11,999 nt of DNA from CAYMJK01 sp043101635 (GTDB taxonomy: Bacteria > Planctomycetota > Phycisphaerae > Phycisphaerales > UBA1924). Made by a program: the position numbers and the translations under genes. The notes beneath the pieces were generated by a model. It did not search any database and was not told where the DNA came from. It saw nothing but the letters and a program-made list of their open reading frames with translations. Below, in pieces: positions 6,399-11,999 of this stretch (within the stretch, counting starts at the first letter, position 1; each line of letters begins with the position of its first letter). The stretch covers positions 1 to 11,999 of the forward strand of contig JBICIE010000060.1 in assembly GCA_043101635.1 (NCBI GenBank), read 5' to 3'.

Positions 6399-7793
6399 CT
6401 ACCGGGACGCGGCGCCGGCCGCCAGAGACTCGTCGGAAACGGGCTCCGCGGCCGCCGGCGGGCCATCTTCCTCGATGCCCGGCAGCACCGGCCGGTCGAA
6501 GCCGCCGGAACTGGGGCGCAGGGCGATGGTGCGCAGCGGGATCACGCGCACGCGCAGGCGCGGCGGCGCCTTGACCCGTCCCACCAGCGGCAGGGCAAGG
6601 GCGCGGGCGACCAGCGAAATGGCGAACAGCGCGTGGTAGGCGTCGGTACTGGCGCCGAGGACGCCGAGGATCGCGCCGCCGATCGTCGATCCGATGACGA
6701 TCGCAATCGCGTTGGCGAGGTTGAACACCGTCAGGGCGCTGGTGCGCTCGCTGGCGGGGATGGTCTCGAAGGTCAGCAGCATCGTGGCCATCTCGTAGCA
6801 GGCCCAGACCGTGCCGCTGATGAGCTGATACCCCAGCAGGATCCAGAACGACTCGGTGACGATCCACATGAGCGTCAGCGGCGTGATGCCGATGGCGCCG
6901 ACCCAGAGCAGGTTCGCCGGCCCGAAGCGCTTCGCGAAGCGGCCGATCCACGGCAGGCTGATCACGCGCCCGGCGTAGGCGGCGCAGATGAGCATCATGA
7001 ACTGGGCGTAGCTCAGATCGAGCCCGCGCAGCATGTAGGGGGCGAAGAACGGCCCCGAGATCTGCACGGCAACCTGCAGCGCCAGCATGTAGGTCAGGAC
7101 GCGCGCCCCCGGGCCGCTCCACATGCGCCGGGCCCGGGCGCCGAAGTCGGCCCGCTCGGCCTCGGCCGGCTCGGGCTCCGGCTCGCTCTGGCGGGCGAGG
7201 CACAGGCCGCTGAGGAAGCGCGCCAGGCCCGCCGCGCCGAACGGGATGGCGTAGGCGATCGGGCCGAGCGCCTCGGCCTGGGTCTGGAGCAGCACGCCGG
7301 TTCCGACCAGGCCGCCGACCACGCCGTACTGGGCCCGGCGCGAGCGCCGGGCGAAGTAATGCGCCCGCACCGGCGCCGGCACGATCGTCGTGATCCATGA
7401 ACTCCAGGCCGGCCCGGTCGCCATGCCCGAGCCCCAGTACAGGGCGACCGCCGCGAACATGGCCCAGGCGGGCATCTCGCCGGCAATCGCGCCGGCCAGC
7501 AGCGGCCCGAAGCTCAGCGCCTGCACCATGGCGCAGCCGACGACCCAGGCCCGGATCGAGCCGAGCCGGCGCACCGCCCACGGGCTGGCAAGCTGAAGCA
7601 GCGAGCCGGTGAGCATCGGCAGGGCGGCCACCAGCCCGGCGGTCACTTCGCTGAGGCCGATGGCCAGCGCGAACGCGGCGAAGTACGCCTCGCCCGAGCC
7701 GACCATGACGCTGAACAGCACTGCGTCGGTGGCGCTGAGTCGAAGGTCACGCCGGAGCCGGCGGACGCGGCGGTATGGGTGTGGATTGGTCAC
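6399..7793 (-). CDS. MFS transporter
   Basis: This encodes 464 residues from GTG with about twelve hydrophobic helices in two halves, as in major facilitator superfamily carriers of the cytoplasmic membrane. The halves are joined by a charged loop (EPEPEPAEAE followed by a basic stretch) at about residues 205-230. AVRRLGS after the second helix and GRFAKRFG in the second half fit the positions of the family's cytoplasmic loop-2-3 and 8-9 motifs. A soluble tail of about 60 residues, Pro- and acid-rich, follows the last helix. The gene lies between the two ribbon/HEAT membrane proteins, 39 nt after the first and 9 nt before the second, and should be in the same transcript. The substrate cannot be inferred; the sulfotransferase-like neighbour leaves export or import of a modified small molecule open. 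The GTG start lacks a strong ribosome site. Confidence 0.85.
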   Translation of the reverse strand: MTNPHPYRRVRRLRRDLRLSATDAVLFSVMVGSGEAYFAAFALAIGLSEVTAGLVAALPMLTGSLLQLASPWAVRRLGSIRAWVVGCAMVQALSFGPLLAGAIAGEMPAWAMFAAVALYWGSGMATGPAWSSWITTIVPAPVRAHYFARRSRRAQYGVVGGLVGTGVLLQTQAEALGPIAYAIPFGAAGLARFLSGLCLARQSEPEPEPAEAERADFGARARRMWSGPGARVLTYMLALQVAVQISGPFFAPYMLRGLDLSYAQFMMLICAAYAGRVISLPWIGRFAKRFGPANLLWVGAIGITPLTLMWIVTESFWILLGYQLISGTVWACYEMATMLLTFETIPASERTSALTVFNLANAIAIVIGSTIGGAILGVLGASTDAYHALFAISLVARALALPLVGRVKAPPRLRVRVIPLRTIALRPSSGGFDRPVLPGIEEDGPPAAAEPVSDESLAAGAASR

Positions 7794-7832
7794 GGAGGCT
7801 CGCCGGGCGGCAAGTGTAAACCGGCCGGCGGA

Positions 7833-9053
7833 TCAGCGCTGCCGCGGCTGGCCAACCCAGACGGTCCACAGCCAACTGAGATCGTCGATCGAGCGGGCCA
7901 CCGGGTCGGCCCGGACGGTCGTGATGTGATTGAGAGCCCGGCGCCTGGCCCGCTCGGCCTCGGTGGTGGCCGGGCCATCAAGCTCCAGGAGGATCAGTTG
8001 GACGGTGTCGCGCTGCTGGCGGTCGGGCGCCTCCGCGAACGCCTCCAGCCACGGGCGGGCGGCCTCACCGAGGCCGAGCAGGGCCGGGGCGGCGACGCGG
8101 GCGTCGCCGGCGAGGTTGTTGTCGGCCAGATGCTCGATCAGGACCGGCGCTGCCAGATCGACCAGGCTGTCGCACCGACCGAAGCCGGCGGCGACGGCGC
8201 AGGCGAATCGCTGCTGGGCGTCATCGGAGCGCAGGCCATCCTCGATGGCCCACGCCGCGCTGTCGCCGAGCGTCGACAGGTAGCGCACGCCGCGCCCGAG
8301 CGAGGCGGGGGTGAAGGTGTCGCGCTCCCAGGAGCGGGCCCGCGAGGAGAGCCCCTCGACGGTCACCTGCAGCATGCGGGCCGAGGGCTGGTACTGCGGG
8401 ATGGCGCGCAGCACGCTTGCGGCGAGTTGCCGCTGCTGCAGATCATCGCTGTGCAGGGCGGCCTCCAGCGCGCCGATGGCCTCGGGGCCGAGCCGGCGGA
8501 GCATGTCCATCGCGTGCAGGCCGTTGTACTGCTGGTCATCGTCGCGCAGGTCGCGGACGAAGGTGGCCGCTGCGCCCGAGATCGCCCAGCCGGGCAGTTC
8601 GTTATCGAGCACGCGCCGGTCCAGTTCGGCCCGCAGGGGATCGGTCCGCGGGTCGCTGCCGGCGGTCAGGGCCAGGGCGGGCGCGGGCACGTAGCGCACC
8701 CAGGCGCCGGTCTTGACGATGGGGATGGTCCAGCCCAGGGCGCCCAGGGCGAAGGCGATGGCGCCGAGGCGGATCCAGCGAAGCCCGGCGGGGCCCAGGG
8801 CCTCTGCGCCGCGGACGGTGCGCCCGCACTCAGGGCATCGGACTGCCCCGCCCGGGCCGGCCGGCAGCCCGCGCAGGTCGTAGCCGCAGCCGCCGGTGTA
8901 GATGGGGCGCAGCAGCGTCCGCCACCAGGCGCCGGGGCCCGGGCATCGGCGCGAGCCGAATCGCCCCGGCCGGGTCAGGATGCAGGCGATCAGCGTCAGC
9001 GCGCCGGCGCCGGCGGTATAGCCGCAGATCGAAAGCCAGAGGGGGAGGGTCAC
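7833..9053 (-). CDS. Membrane protein with degenerate zinc ribbon and HEAT-like repeats
   Basis: From the GTG at 9053 this encodes 406 residues: a helix right at the N-terminus (3-26), a ribbon TGGCGYDLRG...CPECG (Cys 56, 73, 76), a helix at about 95-113, the motif TGAWVRYVPAPALAL (115-129), then HEAT-like helical repeats to about residue 360 (for example PEAIGALEAALHSDDLQQRQ). The first ribbon cysteine, expected at residue 53, is Thr, so only three of four metal ligands are present unless Cys 37 substitutes. The frame stays open up to a TTG at 9173, but the promoter at 9104-9132 lies inside that extension, which argues for 9053. It is the first gene of the four-gene unit and shares its architecture with the third. 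Function unknown. Confidence 0.75.
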   Translation of the reverse strand: MTLPLWLSICGYTAGAGALTLIACILTRPGRFGSRRCPGPGAWWRTLLRPIYTGGCGYDLRGLPAGPGGAVRCPECGRTVRGAEALGPAGLRWIRLGAIAFALGALGWTIPIVKTGAWVRYVPAPALALTAGSDPRTDPLRAELDRRVLDNELPGWAISGAAATFVRDLRDDDQQYNGLHAMDMLRRLGPEAIGALEAALHSDDLQQRQLAASVLRAIPQYQPSARMLQVTVEGLSSRARSWERDTFTPASLGRGVRYLSTLGDSAAWAIEDGLRSDDAQQRFACAVAAGFGRCDSLVDLAAPVLIEHLADNNLAGDARVAAPALLGLGEAARPWLEAFAEAPDRQQRDTVQLILLELDGPATTEAERARRRALNHITTVRADPVARSIDDLSWLWTVWVGQPRQR

Positions 9054-9103
9054 CGGGCGCCATCCATGGCCGAGGGTGTGGTATCGCCGTCCGTGGCAGC
9101 AGC

Positions 9104-9132
9104 AGTATAACGAAGCCGCCCGGGCGTCGCAA
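9104..9132 (-). promoter_or_regulatory. Sigma70-like promoter of the four-gene unit
   Basis: On the minus strand TTGCGA (9127-9132) and TATACT (9104-9109) are separated by exactly 17 nt. Predicted transcription start is near 9097, giving a leader of about 44 nt to the GTG at 9053. The -10 box overlaps a TATAAC on the plus strand (9106-9111) that could serve the divergent glycosyltransferase gene, although no -35 partner was seen for it. Confidence 0.65.
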
Positions 9133-9175
9133 GGGCGGGTCGGGGGGCGGGACTTGCGCCGGGTCGCGGGCAAGG

Positions 9176-10063
9176 ATGGGTGTGCGCCGGCCGATTCACA
9201 TCGCCATCTGCACGCACACCGCCGAGCGCATCGAGCGGACGCTGCTGGGCGTGCGCTGGCAGACCACGCCGGTCGACTCGGTCACGATCACCTGCGATGG
9301 CGACTCGGCCGAGCTGGAAGCGGGCCTGCGGGCGGCGTGCCTGCGGGCCGGCGTCGCCGCGACGATCCTGCTGCGGGCCCAGCCGGATGTCTGCCGGCTC
9401 GGGCAGGTGCGCAACAACGCGGTGCGCCGCCTGCTGGAGCAGGGCGCCGGCGACGCCGACGTTCTGGTCTTCCTCGATGGCGACTGCGTGCCGGCGCCGG
9501 AAGTCGCCATCGGCCACGAGCAGCGGCTGCGGCGCGGGGACCTCGTGCTGGCGCACCGCTTCGACCTGACGGCCGAGCAGAGCGCGGCGTTCGATGAAGC
9601 CGCGCTGCGGGCCGGCCGCTGGCCGTATGCGCCGACGCCAGAGCAGATCCGCGCCATCAACCGGCGCCACCGGCGGTACCAGCGCCAGGCCCTCCTGCGC
9701 CGCTTCGGCCTGACCAAGGCGCACAAGCCCAAGATCATCGGCGGGCACTTCGGCGTGACCATCGGCCAGTGGCGGAAGGTCAACGGGCAGGATGAGACCT
9801 ACGGCGAGTACGGGCAGGAAGATGACGATTTCGCCCGGCGCATCTACGCCTCGGGCGGGCGGCCGGTGGTGGCGACGCGCGAGCTGCTCGCCTTTCACCA
9901 GTATCACCCGACGCGGGCGCCTGGCGCCTGGCGCGACTCGCCCAACGCGCAGCGGCTGAGCGAGGCCTTCGCGGTCCGCTGCGCCAGCGGGCTGGAATCC
10001 GGGCTGGCTCAGCCACCGCTGCGCATCGTGGAGGTGACGCCGGAGGCCCCGCCGGCCCCGTAG
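9176..10063 (+). CDS. Family 2 glycosyltransferase (GT-A fold)
   Basis: This encodes 295 residues. The N-terminus (HIAICTHTAERIERTLLGV) starts a GT-A nucleotide-sugar fold. RLGQVRNNAVR (74-84) and LVFLDGDCVPAP (97-108) follow, the latter with the metal-binding DxD. Toward the C-terminus IIGGHFGV (187-194), then GQDETYGEYGQEDDDFARR (204-222), match the acceptor and catalytic-base region of galactosyltransferase-like GT2/GT27 enzymes, with His 241 and His 244 as possible metal ligands. There is no signal peptide or helix, so it is a cytosolic enzyme adding a sugar to a glycan or lipid precursor. AAGGA at 9172-9176 would suit a GTG start at 9182, two codons downstream of the ATG chosen here. It is followed after 8 nt by the LOG-family gene, probably in one transcript. 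The sugar and acceptor are unknown. Confidence 0.85.
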   Translation: MGVRRPIHIAICTHTAERIERTLLGVRWQTTPVDSVTITCDGDSAELEAGLRAACLRAGVAATILLRAQPDVCRLGQVRNNAVRRLLEQGAGDADVLVFLDGDCVPAPEVAIGHEQRLRRGDLVLAHRFDLTAEQSAAFDEAALRAGRWPYAPTPEQIRAINRRHRRYQRQALLRRFGLTKAHKPKIIGGHFGVTIGQWRKVNGQDETYGEYGQEDDDFARRIYASGGRPVVATRELLAFHQYHPTRAPGAWRDSPNAQRLSEAFAVRCASGLESGLAQPPLRIVEVTPEAPPAP

Positions 10064-10071
10064 GCTTGCCC

Positions 10072-10857
10072 ATGCGTCATTCGGAGCTTTCGCGCTGGGG
10101 CAAGCAGCCCCAGGATACCGGCGAGCGGGTCTTCTTCGCGGGGCCACGCTCGCGGACCGAGGAACTCGGACGGGCGATCCGGATCTTCGGCGAGTTCATC
10201 CGCGGCTTCCGCCAGTTGCACTTTCTGGGCCCGTGCGTGACGGTGTTCGGCTCGGCCCGCTTCCGGGAGGGGCACCGGTATTACGAGCTTGCGCGCGCAA
10301 CCGGGGCGCGGATCGCCGCGGCCGGCTTCACGACCATGACCGGCGGCGGCCCGGGCATCATGGAGGCCGCCAACCGTGGCGCCCGCGAGGCCGGCGGCCG
10401 ATCTGTCGGGTGCAACATCGTCCTGCCCGAGGAGCAGAAGCCCAACGAGTACCTCGACAAGTTCGTGGAGTTCCGGTACTTCTTCGTGCGCAAGGTGATG
10501 CTGCTGAAGTACTCGGTGGCGTTCGTGTGCATGCCCGGCGGGTTCGGCACCCTCGACGAGATCTTCGAGACCGTCACGCTGATCCAGACCGGCAAGGTGC
10601 GCGACTTCCCGGTCGTGGTCATGGGGCGCGACTACTGGCAGCCGCTGCTGGACTTCATCCAGGGCACGCTGGTGCGCGAAGGCACGATCTCCGAGAGCGA
10701 CCTGAGCCTGGCGAAGGTGACCGACGATCCGGACGAGGCGATGGCGATCATCGAAGCCTGGCGGGCCCGCAACGAGGAGTTCATCCATCGCGCCACGCGC
10801 AAGGCCCAGCCGCTGCTGGGGGAGCGCAGCGCCGAACAGGCGCCCGCGCAGGGATAG
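10072..10857 (+). CDS. LOG-family Rossmann-fold nucleotide-binding protein
   Basis: This encodes 261 residues from ATG 10072; a TTG six bases earlier is in frame. It carries the full family signature: VTVFGSARF (56-64), TGGGPGIMEAANRGA (90-104), FFVRKVML (137-144) and MPGGFGTLDE (154-163). LOG proteins cleave the ribose 5-phosphate from nucleoside monophosphates such as cytokinin nucleotides; bacterial members are often mis-annotated as lysine decarboxylases. An N-terminal extension of about 50 residues precedes the core, as in the larger bacterial branch, and about 40 charged residues follow it. The neighbouring glycosyltransferase gives no clear functional link. The family is secure; the physiological nucleotide is not known. 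Confidence 0.9.
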   Translation: MRHSELSRWGKQPQDTGERVFFAGPRSRTEELGRAIRIFGEFIRGFRQLHFLGPCVTVFGSARFREGHRYYELARATGARIAAAGFTTMTGGGPGIMEAANRGAREAGGRSVGCNIVLPEEQKPNEYLDKFVEFRYFFVRKVMLLKYSVAFVCMPGGFGTLDEIFETVTLIQTGKVRDFPVVVMGRDYWQPLLDFIQGTLVREGTISESDLSLAKVTDDPDEAMAIIEAWRARNEEFIHRATRKAQPLLGERSAEQAPAQG

Positions 10858-10887
10858 TCCGGGGCCGGTCGCGCCGGGCTCGTCCCC

Positions 10888-11367
10888 CTACGCCCAGATC
10901 GCGAGGAAGAAGAACGCGGTCGCGGCGAGGGCGGCGCCGGCGCGGACGTGGTTCCACATCGTCCACCGCTGCAGGTACTCGTCCCAGAACGCCGCCGTCT
11001 CGGAGTCATCCGGCTTGGCCTCCGCGAGCCGGTTGTTCAGCGGGACGTTGCACAGGATCGTGACGACGAAGGTCCCGCCGATGTACGCCGCCGCCCCAAG
11101 GAAGGCGAACGCCGCCGGCAGCGGGCGCCAGGCAAACGGCGCGATTATCAGGACCAGGGCGCACAGCAGCGCAGCGCCGAGATACGGGATCAGGAACAGG
11201 CGGGTGTACACCGCGTTGTTGATCGCCTTCATCGCCGCCATCCCGGTGGCCCGCGGAATGCCCCCGAGCCCGTTCATGACAATCGTGGAGAAGGCGTAGA
11301 AAACCCCGGTGATAGCCCCGCAGGCGAGCGTGAGGATGAGCGCGACGATGATCAGGAGCTCGGCCAT
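10888..11367 (-). CDS. DUF1772 (anthrone oxygenase-like) membrane protein
   Basis: From the ATG at 11367 this encodes 159 residues with four membrane helices: about 3-25, 52-75, 82-104 and 140-158. Family hallmarks are GVFYAFSTIVMNGLG after the first helix, AMKAINNAVYTRLF, VVTILCNVPLNNRLA, and the C-terminal W..Y...WT.WNHVRAGAA. Members occur widely in bacteria with no settled function; fungal relatives are annotated as anthrone oxygenases. A GAGGA ribosome site lies 8 nt upstream. The frame is open to 11529, but the extra 54 residues are Pro/Arg-rich and lack family character. It converges on the LOG gene with a 30-nt gap and no clear terminator. Confidence 0.85.
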   Translation of the reverse strand: MAELLIIVALILTLACGAITGVFYAFSTIVMNGLGGIPRATGMAAMKAINNAVYTRLFLIPYLGAALLCALVLIIAPFAWRPLPAAFAFLGAAAYIGGTFVVTILCNVPLNNRLAEAKPDDSETAAFWDEYLQRWTMWNHVRAGAALAATAFFFLAIWA

Positions 11368-11375
11368 GGGGACGG

Positions 11376-11380
11376 TCCTC
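11376..11380 (-). promoter_or_regulatory. Ribosome binding site GAGGA
   Basis: GAGGA on the minus strand is 8 nt before the ATG at 11367 and supports that start for the DUF1772 gene over the longer frame. Confidence 0.7.
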
Positions 11381-11485
11381 GTTTCGGGCGCAGCGCAGGC
11401 GCACTTCCGTCTTTGATCATCGGACGAAGGAGGGGGCGGGTGAACCCGGATTTTCGGCATGGACGCGGAAGGCGCCGGCGCCCGT

Positions 11486-11999
11486 CTACCCGTGCGCACC
11501 GGACTGTTGCTGCGCCCGGCCCTTCTCACGCTGCTCCCGGCTCTCCTCGACGATCGCCGCCAGTTTCGCCTCCAGCGCCCGGGCCCGGTCTCGCTGGACG
11601 TATCGCGCTCGCGCTGCGTCGGTCAGAAGCCGCTGTCCCTCGATATCCGAATTCTGAAGCTGGTGGGCCCACGCGCCAAGCTGCCGCGCGATGGATTCGG
11701 CGAGCGATTGCAGATCTGAGATCTGAGATTTGAGATGGCAGAAGCGAGGCGTCTCGCGGATGACCGTCAGCATGGATCGCGCCTCGCCGGCCGAGCCCCG
11801 CGCGTAGTAGAGGAAGGTGATCAGTTCCGTGGTCGTGCCGCGTTCGAAGCCCTCTGCGATGTTGTTGGAGATCGAGAGCGACGCCCGCAGGAGCTGATCG
11901 CGCAGATCACCCGGCCCGCGAAAAGCCTCATCACTCACAAGGTCGTCGACGCAGACATAGAGTCGCGCAGCCGATTGCCAGACCGGTGTGTTTTCGAAG
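11486..11999 (-). CDS. Four-helix-bundle protein of the 23S-rRNA-intervening-sequence (IVP) family, 5' end missing
   Basis: The frame continues to the right edge and gives 170 residues. It begins FENTPVWQSAARLYVCV, the family's usual first helix, so the GTG at 11938 is an internal codon and the true start lies outside. LRDQLLRASLSISNNIAEGF, then ERGTTTELITFLYYARGSAG (with EARSML after it), is the family core. These small proteins form helical bundles; they were first seen inside 23S rRNA genes and also occur alone, and their role is not settled. No 23S sequence is visible here. Two oddities: the loop before the last helix (CHLKSQISDLQSL) is encoded by a heptanucleotide DNA repeat, and after QNSDIEG, where the family usually ends, a charged helical tail of about 45 residues (RARALEAKLAAIVEESREQR) follows. 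Confidence 0.85.
   Translation of the reverse strand, partial: FENTPVWQSAARLYVCVDDLVSDEAFRGPGDLRDQLLRASLSISNNIAEGFERGTTTELITFLYYARGSAGEARSMLTVIRETPRFCHLKSQISDLQSLAESIARQLGAWAHQLQNSDIEGQRLLTDAARARYVQRDRARALEAKLAAIVEESREQREKGRAQQQSGAHG
11713..11740 (+). repeat. In-frame heptanucleotide array (GATCTGA) in the IVP gene
   Basis: Units of 7 bp start at 11713 and 11720 (both GATCTGA) and 11727 (GATTTGA), with a degenerate fourth at 11734. Read on the minus strand they encode the KSQISDLQ part of the protein. Confidence 0.65.

Noticed and set aside
5677..7581. 634-codon minus-strand frame covering the MFS gene
   Set aside because: Out-of-frame reading of the MFS and ribbon/HEAT genes, Arg/Ala-rich and without hydrophobic helices.
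9054..9173. Extension of the first ribbon/HEAT protein to a TTG at 9173
   Set aside because: It would include the best promoter in the window, and the residues are Arg/Cys-rich and unlike a membrane-protein N-terminus.
9050..10147. 365-codon minus-strand frame antisense to the glycosyltransferase
   Set aside because: The plus strand carries DxD and ED-type catalytic motifs; the antisense frame has none.
10858..10887. Possible terminator between the convergent LOG and DUF1772 genes
   Set aside because: Only a 4-bp CCGG pairing and no T-run on either strand.
11430..11485. Hairpin CGGG-TGAA-CCCG followed by GATTTT on the plus strand
   Set aside because: No plus-strand gene ends upstream of it, and the stem is only 4-5 bp.

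Overview
The window is GC-rich, gene-dense bacterial DNA. It most likely comes from a planctomycete, probably of the Phycisphaerae. That assignment is an inference from three things: three separate membrane proteins carry the CxxCGYDLxG...CPECG zinc-ribbon signature common in that group; there is a secretin-like secreted protein of a planctomycete type; and there is a four-helix-bundle (23S-IVP family) gene together with intergenic heptanucleotide arrays. No rRNA, tRNA, CRISPR array, transposase or phage gene was seen.

Layout. 1-305 (minus): OsmC-family peroxidase-like gene, cut by the left edge. 411-1343 (minus): secreted secretin-N-domain-like protein, followed by a rho-independent terminator. 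1344-1759: GC-rich divergent intergenic region. 1760-2776 (plus): a leucine-free, almost uncharged protein of about 338 residues with about 26 Phe-Gly dipeptides, ended by a strong terminator. 2917-3804 (plus): four-helix membrane protein with a C-terminal zinc ribbon. 3895-9053 (minus): a tight four-gene unit behind a good sigma70-like promoter, in transcription order a ribbon/HEAT membrane protein, an MFS transporter, a second ribbon/HEAT membrane protein and a sulfotransferase-like protein. 9176-10063 and 10072-10857 (plus): a family 2 glycosyltransferase and a LOG-family nucleotide-binding protein. 10888-11367 (minus): DUF1772 membrane protein. 11486-11999 (minus): four-helix-bundle (IVP) protein whose start lies beyond the right edge.

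How the genes may work together. The four-gene unit pairs two membrane proteins of the same architecture with a transporter and a sulfotransferase-like enzyme, which suggests envelope or small-molecule modification; the substrate cannot be read from sequence. The most unusual gene is the FG-rich protein. Its composition (Phe about 16%, Trp and Tyr abundant, no Leu, six Lys/Arg/Asp/Glu residues in total) resembles phase-separating FG-nucleoporin or adhesive/structural low-complexity proteins more than any enzyme. It has no recognised domain and no signal peptide, and it sits head-to-head with a secreted secretin-like gene.

Short repeats are a second theme. Arrays with a 7-bp period occur between genes (2865-2892, 3807-3890) and inside the IVP coding sequence (11713-11740), and a palindromic element lies in frame within a membrane-protein gene (6212-6252).
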